Both the position numbers and the translations under genes were made by a program. From an uncultured Dorea sp. (lineage in GTDB: Bacteria > Bacillota > Clostridia > Lachnospirales > Lachnospiraceae), in assembly GCA_900550865.1 (NCBI GenBank), contig URTM01000009.1, positions 20,364-84,363 on the forward strand: a stretch of 64,000 nucleotides of DNA, read 5' to 3'. Under the pieces are notes generated by a model. It was not told where the DNA came from, did no database searches, and saw only the letters and a program-made list of their open reading frames with translations. Positions 45,107 through 53,918 of this stretch are shown here, in pieces (positions within the stretch are counted from its first letter, which is position 1; each line of letters begins with the position of its first letter).

Positions 45107-46465
45107 ATGGAGGAATTATCAGCTATTCCAATCTGGCTCTGCATACCCTTTGCAGGGCTGTTACTCAGTATTGCAGTGATGCCTCTGATCAAGCCGGAAT
45201 GGTGGGAAAAACATCAGCCGCTGGCAGTTGCATTCTGGTCAGTACTTTTTATCGTTCCGTTTACAGCGAAGTACGGAATGTTTACAATGGGCGAGACCGT
45301 TCTGGAATGTGTGGTAAATGATTATCTGACATTTATCGTCTTATTGTTCGGTCTGTTCTGCGTAGCAGGTAACATTACAATTGAAGGTGAGTTTGCCGGA
45401 TCACCGAGGATCAATACGGCACTGTTTGTTCTGGGAACATTGCTTTCCAGCGTGATTGGAACGACCGGATCCAGTATGCTTCTGGTACGTCCGTTTATCA
45501 AGATGAATTCATGGAGAAAAAGAAAGAGTCACATCATGATCTTCTTTATCTTCCTGATCTCGAACATGGGAGGATGTCTGACGCCGATTGGAGATCCGCC
45601 GCTTCTGATGGGATTCATGCGTGGAGTTCCATTTTTCTGGAGCATGAAACTGTTCCATATACTGATCTTTAATATGATTATTTTATTGACAGTATTCTAT
45701 TTTCTGGACAGACGAGCTTACAGAAAAGACATCGCAGAAGGTAGAAAACCGGATATCAGAGAGCCGGGAACACATTTTAAAATCGTAGGACTTCATAATC
45801 TGATCTATGTTGCGATGATCGTCGGAGCCGTAATTTTAAGCGGAATGCTTCCTGGTATGTCTGCATTCCAGAATGCGGACGGCACGGTAAAAGGAATCCA
45901 CATTCTTGGAGAAGTGACACTGGGATTCCCGTCTGTGATTGAGATTGTGATCATTCTTCTGGCGGCACTGTTATCATTCAAGACGACGAAAGAAGAAGTC
46001 CGTATCCGTAACCATTTTACCTGGGGAGCAATTCAGGAAGTTGCGGTTCTGTTCATTGGAATCTTTATCACAATGCAGCCGGCACTGATGATCCTGAAAG
46101 CCAATGGTGCAGAGCTTGGTATCAACAAACCGTTTGAAATGTTCTGGGCAACCGGAGCACTGTCAAGTTTTCTGGATAATACACCGACGTATCTGGTATT
46201 CCTTACCACAGCGGGAGCACTGGGATTCAAGAGTGGTGTTGTAACTACACTTGGTACGGTTCCCGTCAAGATGCTGGAGGCAATCTCCTGCGGAGCGGTA
46301 TTCATGGGAGCCAATACCTATATTGGAAATGCGCCGAACTTCATGGTAAAATCCATGTCAGATGAAAACGGTGTGCGTATGCCGTCGTTCTTCGGATATA
46401 TGGCATGGTCACTGTCATTCCTGATACCGGTATTTATTATCGATATGCTGGTATTCTTTTTGTAA
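45107..46465 (+). CDS. Sodium:proton antiporter-like, CitMHS/NhaD superfamily
   Basis: A 452-residue ion-transporter-superfamily protein with about twelve hydrophobic segments. Two half-membrane signatures are clear: SSVIGTTGSSMLLVRPFI with SNMGGCLTPIGDPPLLMGF, and LSSFLDNTPTYLVF with MGANTYIGNAPNFMVKSM. These match the putative Na+/H+ antiporter group related to NhaD and citrate carriers. ATG at 45107 has GGAGG 9 bases upstream; an ATG at 45059 is in frame with 16 more charged residues and is possible. The following gene starts 16 bases later. Confidence 0.85.
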   Translation: MEELSAIPIWLCIPFAGLLLSIAVMPLIKPEWWEKHQPLAVAFWSVLFIVPFTAKYGMFTMGETVLECVVNDYLTFIVLLFGLFCVAGNITIEGEFAGSPRINTALFVLGTLLSSVIGTTGSSMLLVRPFIKMNSWRKRKSHIMIFFIFLISNMGGCLTPIGDPPLLMGFMRGVPFFWSMKLFHILIFNMIILLTVFYFLDRRAYRKDIAEGRKPDIREPGTHFKIVGLHNLIYVAMIVGAVILSGMLPGMSAFQNADGTVKGIHILGEVTLGFPSVIEIVIILLAALLSFKTTKEEVRIRNHFTWGAIQEVAVLFIGIFITMQPALMILKANGAELGINKPFEMFWATGALSSFLDNTPTYLVFLTTAGALGFKSGVVTTLGTVPVKMLEAISCGAVFMGANTYIGNAPNFMVKSMSDENGVRMPSFFGYMAWSLSFLIPVFIIDMLVFFL

Positions 46466-46480
46466 GCGGAGGTGCGGAAC

Positions 46481-47497
46481 ATGGAAAATAAGAATAAATA
46501 CTATGACATAGCGGAACGGATCTATGATCTGGATGGAGAGGTCTATGAATGTGTAGGTTCTTCTCTTGGTCGTACTTTTACAGGAGATAAGCGTACCTGT
46601 GTGGCCAGTCTGGTTAAACTGATGCGTACCAAACCACAAGGACATCTGTTAAGAAGTGAGCTTGCGCTGATCAGTAACATGGCACGTACGATCCGCAAGG
46701 ATGAAGAACGTTCCAGACTGATGAGAAAATATGATGAGATATTAAAAGAGATCGCAGAACTGCCGACAAGCTTTGGGAAAGTAGAGATTCTGGATGAAAA
46801 CAGAGCAAAGTTAAATACAGCCAATCTGCGCCAGAAATTCTCCAAGGATGATCATCTGATCATCTGTATCGGACGAACACATGGAAGTGCGGGTAACGAT
46901 ATTGGATTCGCACTGGCGGATGCACTCAGGATCAACTATTATGATGCAGAGATATTCAATGAAGTGCTGAGACGTCTGGATGCGGAGAAAGATTCTGTTG
47001 TAGACGTGGCAGATCTAGGAACGAATGAGATTGAGAACAAGTATCAGGGATCTGGAAGAACACTGAAGGAACGTCTGAAAGACTTTGACCGTTATCACGG
47101 CCTGACAAAAGAGGATGCGATCTTCTTTAATCAGAGTGATCTGATCTGCAAGATGGCAAAAGAAGAAGATTTTATTGTTATGGGACGATGTGCGGATGTA
47201 ATACTGGCGAATAATCATATTCCACATATCAGTATTTTTATTACGGCACCTTTTGAACAGCGTGTGCACAGAGTCATGGAAGTCAATGATCTGGATCATA
47301 AAAAAGCGGAACGCCTGTTGAAGAAGATTGACCATCAGCATGCGAAATACTATAATTTCTATACCGGCCAGAAATGGGGAGATGCCATGAACTATGATAT
47401 CTGTTTTAACAGTGCAAGTTATGGTATTGAGGAATCGGTTGATATTATTGAACGTATGCTGAACCAGCATACAATGCATAAAAATATTAATGAATGA
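46481..47497 (+). CDS. Cytidylate-kinase-like family protein with N-terminal extension
   Basis: A 338-residue protein. The C-terminal part, from about residue 120, matches the cytidylate-kinase-like family PF13189: LIICIGRTHGSAGNDIGFALADALRINYYDAEIF, DLICKMAKEEDFIVMGRCADVIL and FITAPFEQRVHRVM. The P-loop GRTHGSAGND is atypical. The first 115 residues (including SLVKLMRTKPQGHLLRSELAL) are helical and unknown. GGAGGT sets ATG at 46481. Coupled to the antiporter upstream and closed by a terminator. Substrate is not certain; true CMP kinase activity should not be assumed. Confidence 0.8.
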   Translation: MENKNKYYDIAERIYDLDGEVYECVGSSLGRTFTGDKRTCVASLVKLMRTKPQGHLLRSELALISNMARTIRKDEERSRLMRKYDEILKEIAELPTSFGKVEILDENRAKLNTANLRQKFSKDDHLIICIGRTHGSAGNDIGFALADALRINYYDAEIFNEVLRRLDAEKDSVVDVADLGTNEIENKYQGSGRTLKERLKDFDRYHGLTKEDAIFFNQSDLICKMAKEEDFIVMGRCADVILANNHIPHISIFITAPFEQRVHRVMEVNDLDHKKAERLLKKIDHQHAKYYNFYTGQKWGDAMNYDICFNSASYGIEESVDIIERMLNQHTMHKNINE

Positions 47498-47501
47498 TAA
47501 G

Positions 47502-47548
47502 AAGTCTTTCATATACATGAAACAAATGTATATGAGAGGCTTTTTTTT
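47502..47548 (+). terminator. Strong terminator directly before the subtilase gene
   Basis: A 17-base stem (AAGTCTTTCATATACAT, 47502-47518, with 47526-47542, two G-U pairs) has a 7-base loop and eight T. It starts 5 bases past the kinase-like stop codon and ends at the proposed start of the next gene. Confidence 0.9.
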
Positions 47549-47549
47549 A

Positions 47550-49250
47550 TTGGAAAACAGATGTAAAGAAAAGATATTGTCAGAAGACTACTGGGATTTT
47601 ATTATCCCATTGTACCGGGAGGATGAGTTAAAAGCGGTGGATCCGGAACGGATCTGTATACAGGAATTGGATTTCGGATATAAAAGTGTGTCGGTAGACA
47701 GCCAGATATTGCTTCCGTTATCATTCCGCCAGTATTGGTACAACACGATACCGAAGTGTTATACGCTTCTGGATATGCAGCCGTTAGATGCGGCAGGGAT
47801 CATTACACTGCAGAATTATCCGACGCTGCAGCTTATGGGTGAGGGAATTATGATCGGTTTTCTGGATACCGGGATCGATTATGCCAATCCGGTATTCCGG
47901 AATCTGGATGGAACAACAAGAATCGCTGGAATCTGGGATCAGACGATTCAGAACGGAGAGCCGCCGGAGGGATTCCTGTATGGAACAGAGTATACGGAAG
48001 AGCAGATCAATGCAGCACTTCGAATGGAGAATCCGGAAGAACTGGTCCCTTCGGAAGATACAGACGGGCATGGAACATTCGTTGCAAGTGTGGCTGCCGG
48101 AAGTGCAGAAAGCAGCGGACGTTTTATCGGGTCTGCTCCGGAGGCAGCAATCGCGATGGTAAAGTTAAAACCGGCTAAAAATTATCTGAAAGAATTCTTT
48201 GCCATAGCAGACGATGCACGATGTTATCAGGAAAATGATATTCTGACCGGACTGAGGTATCTGAATGCGCTGGCCCGCAGGCGGGGAATGCCGCTTGTAA
48301 TCTGTATGGCACTTGGAACAAGCTTTGGAGGACACAATGGTGATTCACTGCTTGCCGGCATTCTGGACAGTTATGCACTTTTAAGAAACCGGTGTGTGGT
48401 AACAGGAACTGGAAATGAAGCGGCGCAGAGGCATCACTATTATGGAACATTTACAGATACACAGGATATACAGACGGCAGAGATCAGGGTGGGGGAAGGA
48501 GCGAACCGCTTTGTGACAGAATTATGGAGTACCCTTCCGAATATTGTGACGGTGTCGGTTACATCTCCTTCCGGAGAACGTACCGGTCAGATCCCAGTGC
48601 GTCTGGGATATCTGTTTGACTTTGGATTTGCGTTTGAGCGGACATCTGTGACGGTTGAGTACAGACTGCTGCAGGAGAATAATGATGCACAGCTTGTGTT
48701 CATCCGTTTCCAGAATGCAGTGCCGGGAATCTGGAGAATAGAAGTGCAGCCGGCAATGCAGACACAGGGTGCATTTCATATGTGGCTTCCAATGAGAGAA
48801 TTTCTGGAAGGGGAAGTATATTTCCTGGAATCCAATCCGGATACCACATTTACAGAGCCGGCGGGAGGAAGGAATACAATGACGGTATCTTATTATAACA
48901 GCCGGGAGAATGCAGTTGATATTAATTCGGGCAGGGGGTATACTAGAGATGAAAGAATCAAACCGGATTATGCTGCGCCGGGAGTAGCGGTTACCGGTGC
49001 GATCCCGGGCGGGGGATTCAGTGACCGTACCGGTTCAAGCGCAGCAACAGCAATTGCGGCGGGAGGATGTGCGCTGATCATGAAGTGGATCAGTGAGCAG
49101 CCGGGAGCCAGGGGAGCATCATCCAGTCAGGTAAGAAACATTATCGTGATGGGTTCACAGAAGCTTCCATCGACAGAATATCCAAATACACAGTGGGGAT
49201 ATGGGACGATGAATCTGTATCGTTCACTGGATATTTTAAGACGGCTGTAA
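47550..49250 (+). CDS. S8-family serine peptidase (subtilase, clostridial CspA/B/C-like)
   Basis: A 566-residue subtilase with an intact triad: Asp106 in GFLDTGIDY, His174 in DGHGTFVAS, Ser497 in GSSAATAIA. The insert of about 130 residues between the catalytic-domain strands (about 330-460, jellyroll-like) is the plan of clostridial Csp germination proteases and related non-sporulation enzymes. No signal peptide is seen. The start is uncertain: TTG at 47550 gives the family-like MENRCKEKILSEDYWDF but lacks an RBS; ATGs at 47490, 47517, 47526 and 47532 are in frame but lie within the preceding terminator. The small coiled-coil and LspA-like genes follow closely. Confidence 0.88.
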   Translation: MENRCKEKILSEDYWDFIIPLYREDELKAVDPERICIQELDFGYKSVSVDSQILLPLSFRQYWYNTIPKCYTLLDMQPLDAAGIITLQNYPTLQLMGEGIMIGFLDTGIDYANPVFRNLDGTTRIAGIWDQTIQNGEPPEGFLYGTEYTEEQINAALRMENPEELVPSEDTDGHGTFVASVAAGSAESSGRFIGSAPEAAIAMVKLKPAKNYLKEFFAIADDARCYQENDILTGLRYLNALARRRGMPLVICMALGTSFGGHNGDSLLAGILDSYALLRNRCVVTGTGNEAAQRHHYYGTFTDTQDIQTAEIRVGEGANRFVTELWSTLPNIVTVSVTSPSGERTGQIPVRLGYLFDFGFAFERTSVTVEYRLLQENNDAQLVFIRFQNAVPGIWRIEVQPAMQTQGAFHMWLPMREFLEGEVYFLESNPDTTFTEPAGGRNTMTVSYYNSRENAVDINSGRGYTRDERIKPDYAAPGVAVTGAIPGGGFSDRTGSSAATAIAAGGCALIMKWISEQPGARGASSSQVRNIIVMGSQKLPSTEYPNTQWGYGTMNLYRSLDILRRL

Positions 49251-49278
49251 AGAAAAACGAGATAAGGAGAGGATACGA

Positions 49279-49569
49279 ATGGCAGATTTTTTTGAAGAAT
49301 TCAGCAGAAGAGTTTCAGATGTTGCAAGTGACATCACAAAGAAGACAGGAGATACATTGGAGATTCAGAAGATCAAAAGTAATGTACGTACTTTAAAGAG
49401 AGCGAATGAAAGAGATCTTGCTGATATCGGACGTATGGTATATGAAAAGTTCCAGAGTGGGGAAGTATCAGATATGGATTACGTAACGCTCTGCGAAGAA
49501 ATTGAAAAACGTGAAGAAGAGATTGAAAAGCAGGAAGAAGAGATCGTAAAGATCCAGGGAGAAGTATAG
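49279..49569 (+). CDS. Small coiled-coil protein of unknown function
   Basis: A 96-residue, highly charged protein. MADFFEEFSRRVSDVASDITKKTGDTLEIQKI at the start resembles the N-terminal helix of small Firmicute zinc-ribbon envelope proteins, but no cysteine pairs follow; residues about 72-95 form a Glu/Lys coiled coil with three (E)EEIEKxEEEI repeats. RBS AAGGAGAGG. It ends immediately before the next ATG (zero gap), so it is translationally coupled to the LspA-like gene. Confidence 0.8.
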   Translation: MADFFEEFSRRVSDVASDITKKTGDTLEIQKIKSNVRTLKRANERDLADIGRMVYEKFQSGEVSDMDYVTLCEEIEKREEEIEKQEEEIVKIQGEV

Positions 49570-50031
49570 ATGCACACACGCATACCGGGTGCGGTTGGAA
49601 CACTGTTTGGTCTGGATATGGCTGTAAAACAGTACATAGAAGAGAATGTAAGTGAGACAGAAGAAAAAAGCTTTTGCGGGACAAAAGTCCTGATCAGAAA
49701 GGTATATAATAAGGGATTTGCATTTAATTCCATGGATTCCGAACCGGATAAGGTAAAGAAGGCTTCCGTGATAACGACATCAGCGATCCTGCTGATGACA
49801 CTGGCAGAATCATTACGGGATGGCCATAAGATGAATAAGGCGGCAATGACGCTGCTGAGTGCAGGGGCTCTCAGCAATACTTATGACCGGATCGTCAGAG
49901 GTAAAGTAGTAGACTACATTGGTATAAGATCGAAACATAAGATATTAGGGGATATAACTGCGAATCTGGCAGATGTATACATTCTGATGGGATCGGTTCT
50001 GATGTGGATGAGAAAAATCGGAAAACGATAA
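49570..50031 (+). CDS. Divergent signal peptidase II (LspA)-like protein
   Basis: A 153-residue membrane protein. NTYDRIVRGKVVDYIGI matches the LspA motif around the first catalytic Asp, and NLADVYILMG matches the second; NKGFAFN parallels the family NxGxAF, and LDMAVKQYIEENV parallels the DQxTK helix. The first membrane segment is unusually polar and the protein is a little short, so it is a divergent LspA rather than the housekeeping lipoprotein signal peptidase. It follows a subtilase and a coiled-coil gene on the same strand. Lipoprotein processing activity is inferred. Confidence 0.75.
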   Translation: MHTRIPGAVGTLFGLDMAVKQYIEENVSETEEKSFCGTKVLIRKVYNKGFAFNSMDSEPDKVKKASVITTSAILLMTLAESLRDGHKMNKAAMTLLSAGALSNTYDRIVRGKVVDYIGIRSKHKILGDITANLADVYILMGSVLMWMRKIGKR

Positions 50032-50068
50032 CGGAAAGCCGGACAGAAAATAAAATATTGGAAAAATG

Positions 50069-50164
50069 AAACACTATATTCTATCTGTAAGAAGATGCCG
50101 GAAGCTTTGAGCAAAGGCAGCTTTTTCGAACGCGAGGCGCTTCAGAAGAATATAGTGTTTTTAC
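50069..50164 (+). terminator. Long terminator hairpin with CGAACG loop
   Basis: AAACACTATATTCT (50069-50082) pairs perfectly with AGAATATAGTGTTT (50147-50160), then TTT. Inside is a CTG/CAG stem and CGAACG at 50127-50132. It closes the subtilase-LspA group. Confidence 0.8.
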
Positions 50165-50186
50165 TTCTAAAATTGGGCATGAAAAA

Positions 50187-50257
50187 AGCGGGTGATGGGA
50201 ATCGAACCCACGTATCCAGCTTGGAAGGCTGGTGTTCTACCATTGAACTACACCCGC
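50187..50257 (-). tRNA. tRNA-Gly (TCC)
   Basis: On the minus strand, acceptor GCGGGTG pairs with CACCCGC; D arm GTTCAATGGTAGAAC; anticodon stem CCAGC/GCTGG with loop CTTCCAA, anticodon TCC; T arm TGGGTTCGATTCCCA. CCA is not encoded; a T-run follows directly. Confidence 0.96.
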
Positions 50258-50263
50258 ATGTAG

Positions 50264-50338
50264 TCGGGGTGACAGGATTCGAACCTGCGACCTCCTGGTC
50301 CCAAACCAGGCGCTCTAGCCAAGCTGAGCCACACCCCG
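50264..50338 (-). tRNA. tRNA-Pro (TGG)
   Basis: On the minus strand, acceptor CGGGGTG pairs with CACCCCG; anticodon stem CCTGG/CCAGG with loop TTTGGGA, anticodon TGG; T arm with GGTTCGAATCC. It lies 6 bases upstream of tRNA-Gly in the same transcript. CCA is not encoded. Confidence 0.96.
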
Positions 50339-50513
50339 ATATGTTGTTGCGTCCTTAATACAAGATGTATAATATCATAATTATAGATAAAATGCAAGCA
50401 GAAATTGAAAAAAATTATAAATAAATTGAGATATAGTCCGAATTGTTGAAAAAATAGTGTAAATAAGAAAATTTAGAGCTGTATTCGGAAAAGCATTTTT
50501 AGAAAAAGTTAAG

Positions 50514-50542
50514 TTGTATCTGCGGGCATGCTGTTGTATAAT
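50514..50542 (+). promoter_or_regulatory. Putative promoter of the C39 peptidase gene
   Basis: TTGTAT at 50514-50519 and TATAAT at 50537-50542, spacer 17 bases. The rest of 50339-50638 is AT-rich, with no gene or clear hairpin. Confidence 0.55.
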
Positions 50543-50638
50543 TAAGAACGATGTCGAAAAATACTTTCGATCAGATGATTTAGGAAACATGGAAAATGAA
50601 TTTTGAAGATTTTCAAAAGAAGAGGACTGAATTGACAG

Positions 50639-51547
50639 ATGGAAGAGATTAATCATACAGAAGAACAGCAGACAGAAAGCAAGGCTTCTCTTTCAAACGG
50701 TGCAAGAAGGAATCAGATTTTAAGACGTATAGCAATAGCAGGTGTGATAGCAGCAGTGATAACTGCTGCTTTTGCTGGCTATTATCTGCACCAGGAACGT
50801 GTGGAAGAGAAGAAACAGGAAGAAGTGTTAAAGGCGGAAAAGGTCAGAAAGCAAAAAGAAGCAAAAACGAAAAAAGAAAAGACAGAAACAGAAGAACAGA
50901 AGTTAGAACGTGTCCGTAGCCAGGCAGAGGAACAGGGAGTTCCGCAGAATGTGATTGAGCTGTTGGACAAGAATGTAGAGACAGTAGATTTTGTGGCTGA
51001 TTATGAGAAGAAAAAGGATAAGCCTTATGCAGATACAATAGGAGCAGATCTTTCGAAAGGCGGAATCCCTGAACTTTTACAGTGGGACGAACGCTGGGGA
51101 TATGCCCCGTATGGAACAGGAATTGTTGCAACCAGCGGATGCGGACCTACATGTATGGCGATGGTGGTAGCAGGACTGAATCAGGATGCATCTATTACTC
51201 CGGCGAAGGTAGCAGCATATGGAACCGAACACGGTTATGTGGATGAAGAAAATAATACCTATTGGAGGTTCATGGATGAGGCTGGTGCGAACTGGAACCT
51301 GAACAGCGTGGGAGGTCTGCTCTCTGAGGAACAGGTAAGCGCAGAACTGGCGCAGGGCCATCCGATCATCTGCAGCATGGGACCGGGAGATTTTACACAG
51401 ATCGGTCACTTTATTGTTCTGACCGGCTATGAGAATGGAAATGTAAAAGTAAATGATCCGTTCAGTATTAAGAATACGAATACAACATGGGTATTTGCCA
51501 ATATCAAAGATCAGATCAAGGCGATGTGGACATTTTCAAAAAAATAA
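50639..51547 (+). CDS. Membrane-anchored C39-family cysteine peptidase-like protein
   Basis: A 302-residue protein. A membrane helix near residues 30-48 is followed by a Lys/Glu-rich coiled stretch (about 55-105) and a Peptidase_C39_2 domain (about 135-302). Cys168 in CGPTCMAM and the His in GHFIVLTGYENG are the expected catalytic pair; NDPF is the usual third region. It probably cleaves a peptide outside the cell or at the wall. Not linked to an ABC exporter, so it is not a bacteriocin-processing transporter. RBS AGAGG is about 12 bases from ATG. Confidence 0.87.
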   Translation: MEEINHTEEQQTESKASLSNGARRNQILRRIAIAGVIAAVITAAFAGYYLHQERVEEKKQEEVLKAEKVRKQKEAKTKKEKTETEEQKLERVRSQAEEQGVPQNVIELLDKNVETVDFVADYEKKKDKPYADTIGADLSKGGIPELLQWDERWGYAPYGTGIVATSGCGPTCMAMVVAGLNQDASITPAKVAAYGTEHGYVDEENNTYWRFMDEAGANWNLNSVGGLLSEEQVSAELAQGHPIICSMGPGDFTQIGHFIVLTGYENGNVKVNDPFSIKNTNTTWVFANIKDQIKAMWTFSKK

Positions 51548-51633
51548 GCCGTTCCATGTGGAAAAGTTCTGAAAGAATAGAAGTGTAATGTGGAAAACTC
51601 TGGAATTTTTATTAAAAAATGGGGGAACCGAAT

Positions 51634-52845
51634 ATGAGATATGATTTTACAAAAATAATAGACAGACATGGCAAAGATGCGATTGCGGTAGACGGACTGG
51701 GAAGGAATCCCGGATTTGCCCCGGAACCGCCAAAAGATGGATTCGATGTGATCCCGATGTGGATAGCAGATATGAATTTTGAGACGGTTCCGACGATTCC
51801 GAAAGCAATCATGGAGAGAGCGGCACATCCGGCATATGGATACTTCAGTCCGGTGGAAGAATATTATGATTCGATCATCCGCTGGCACAAGATCCGTAAT
51901 AATGTAGAGGGACTGATGCCGGAGTATATCGGATATGAAAATGGAGTATTGGGTGGAGTAATCTCGGCACTGACCGCATTTGCGGCACCGGGAGACGCGG
52001 TACTACTTCATAGCCCGACTTATATCGGATTTACGAACTGCATTACGGAGAATGGATATAAGATTGTACACAGTCCGCTGAAAAAGGATGAAAAGGGAAT
52101 CTGGCGCATGGACTATGAAGATATGGATGCTAAATTAAAGGCGAATAACATCCATGTAGCGGTTTTCTGCAGCCCGCATAATCCGACAGGACGTGTATGG
52201 GAACGCTGGGAGATCGAAGAAGCAATGGAAGTATACAAGAATAATGAATGTGTCGTAATTGCGGACGAGATCTGGTCAGACCTGATCTTAAAAGGAAGCC
52301 AGCACATTCCGACACAGTCGATCAGTCCGGATGCCCGAAACCGTACAATTGCGTTCTATGCACCAAGTAAGACGTTTAATCTTGCAGGAATGGTAGGAAG
52401 TTATCATATTGTTTTTAACAGAATGTTACGTGACCGTCTGGAAGCAAAATCCAGAAAATCACATTATAATACGATGAATGTGCTGTCCATGCATGCGCTG
52501 ATCGGGGCTTATGAGGCAGAAGGATATACCTGGGTCAATGAACTGTGTCAGGTATTGTCGGAAAATGTAGATTATGCGGTCAATCATATCCGGGACTATT
52601 ACCGAGGAATCGAAGTCAGCAAGCCACAGGGAACGTATATGTTATTCCTGGATTGTGAGGACTGGTGTACAGAAAATTATAAGTCACTGGATGAGCTGTT
52701 AAAGGCAGGATGGGATGTCGGTGTGGCATGGCAGGATGGAAGACCGTTCCATCAGGAATACGGAATCCGTATGAATCTGGCACTGCCGCTCAGCAGAGTG
52801 AAAGAAGCGTTTGAGCGTCTGGATGAGTATGTATTTCATGTGTAG
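51634..52845 (+). CDS. PLP-dependent aminotransferase/C-S lyase, MalY/PatB family
   Basis: A 403-residue fold-type I PLP enzyme. Lys246 in APSKTFNLAG binds PLP; SPHNPTGRVW and ADEIWSDL are the cofactor motifs. MalY/PatB enzymes mostly split cystathionine or cysteine conjugates (C-S beta-lyase), with aminotransferase side activity. GGGGGA at 51621 sets ATG at 51634, excluding five residues. An AEC permease follows 29 bases later, suggesting an uptake or efflux partner for the thiol or amino acid. Substrate is inferred. Confidence 0.92.
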   Translation: MRYDFTKIIDRHGKDAIAVDGLGRNPGFAPEPPKDGFDVIPMWIADMNFETVPTIPKAIMERAAHPAYGYFSPVEEYYDSIIRWHKIRNNVEGLMPEYIGYENGVLGGVISALTAFAAPGDAVLLHSPTYIGFTNCITENGYKIVHSPLKKDEKGIWRMDYEDMDAKLKANNIHVAVFCSPHNPTGRVWERWEIEEAMEVYKNNECVVIADEIWSDLILKGSQHIPTQSISPDARNRTIAFYAPSKTFNLAGMVGSYHIVFNRMLRDRLEAKSRKSHYNTMNVLSMHALIGAYEAEGYTWVNELCQVLSENVDYAVNHIRDYYRGIEVSKPQGTYMLFLDCEDWCTENYKSLDELLKAGWDVGVAWQDGRPFHQEYGIRMNLALPLSRVKEAFERLDEYVFHV

Positions 52846-52874
52846 AAATCCGGGAATGAAAGAAGTGAGAACAA

Positions 52875-53831
52875 TTGGATAATATTATTGTATCGTTTAA
52901 TGTAATCGCACCTGTATTCTTTCTTATGGTGTTAGGATATCTGCTGGTCAATTATACCTCTCTGGCAGACCGTAAGCTTACGAAACAGGCCAATGCGATC
53001 GTTTTTAAGATATTTTTGCCGTGTATGTTATTCTATAATGTCTATCAGAGCGACATCGGAGCGGAGATCCACAGCAGGATAAAACTGTGTATCTGGGCGG
53101 CAGGCGGACTTCTGATCCTGTTCGTGCTACTCTGTCTGATCGTTCCAAAGGTTGTGAAACAGGAGAATCAGCAGGGAGTCGTGATTCAGGGAATCTTCCG
53201 CAGCAATTACGTGATCTTCGGAGTTGCGGTTGTGCAGAATATGTATGGACCGAAAAGCACAACAACGGCGGCAATCTTAAGTGCGATCCTTGTACCGATG
53301 TATAATTTTCTTGCAGTAGTCGCACTCTCGATCTTTGGAGAAAAGAGGGAGACGGACTGGAAGAAGATCATTCTCGATATTGTGAAGAATCCGCTGATCA
53401 TATCTTCGGTATTGGGAATTATATTTTCGCTGTTGGGAATCAGACTTCCAACGGCAGTGGATACAACGGTTCAGGATCTGGCAAAGCTGTCAACGCCGAT
53501 TGCATTCATGATCCTGGGAGGTGATCTGGACTTCTCAAAAGTGAGAGGAAACTTAAAAGTTGCATCGGTGGTACTGACGATCAAGCTTGTGATCTTACCA
53601 CTTATTATGATTCCAATGATCGTTATGATGGGCTACCGGGATGCGGATCTGTTGTCAGGACTGCTGGCATATCAGACTCCGGTTGCGGTATCCAGTTATA
53701 TCATGGCCCAGCAGGCGGGAGCGGATGGGCAGCTTGCCGGACAGCTGGTGGTGTTCTCATCGGTGCTTTCGATCTTTACGTTGTTTGTGACGATATTGAT
53801 ATTGCGGACGGTAGGATTGCTTGGGATTTAA
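52875..53831 (+). CDS. AEC-family transporter (auxin efflux carrier-like)
   Basis: A 318-residue permease with about ten helices in two repeats; FNVIAPVFFLMVLGYL at the start and the broken helix region with GIFRSNYVIFGVAV and YQTPVAVSSYIMAQQAG are typical. It starts with TTG at 52875 after AGTGAG. AEC carriers in bacteria move malate, malonate or other small acids. Coupled with the MalY-like gene upstream; ended by a strong terminator. Confidence 0.9.
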   Translation: MDNIIVSFNVIAPVFFLMVLGYLLVNYTSLADRKLTKQANAIVFKIFLPCMLFYNVYQSDIGAEIHSRIKLCIWAAGGLLILFVLLCLIVPKVVKQENQQGVVIQGIFRSNYVIFGVAVVQNMYGPKSTTTAAILSAILVPMYNFLAVVALSIFGEKRETDWKKIILDIVKNPLIISSVLGIIFSLLGIRLPTAVDTTVQDLAKLSTPIAFMILGGDLDFSKVRGNLKVASVVLTIKLVILPLIMIPMIVMMGYRDADLLSGLLAYQTPVAVSSYIMAQQAGADGQLAGQLVVFSSVLSIFTLFVTILILRTVGLLGI

Positions 53832-53855
53832 TTTAAATTATTAATTATTAGCAGA

Positions 53856-53889
53856 AGAGAGCTGATCGTAGCTGATCAGCTCTCTTTGT
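53856..53889 (+). terminator. Terminator between AEC and aldo/keto reductase genes
   Basis: AGAGAGCTGATC pairs perfectly with GATCAGCTCTCT (53874-53885) across a 6-base loop, followed by TTG. It may also serve the minus-strand gene. Confidence 0.8.
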
Positions 53890-53918
53890 AATCGTGTACA
53901 GCTTTGAATATAGTAAGT

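Noticed and set aside
47550..50031. A sporulation germination (Csp) locus
   Set aside because: The subtilase resembles Csp proteins in plan, but no sporulation genes or SleC-like partner are nearby.
53005..53325. Minus-strand frame opposite the AEC carrier
   Set aside because: Arg/Ser/Pro-rich antisense translation with no start signal.
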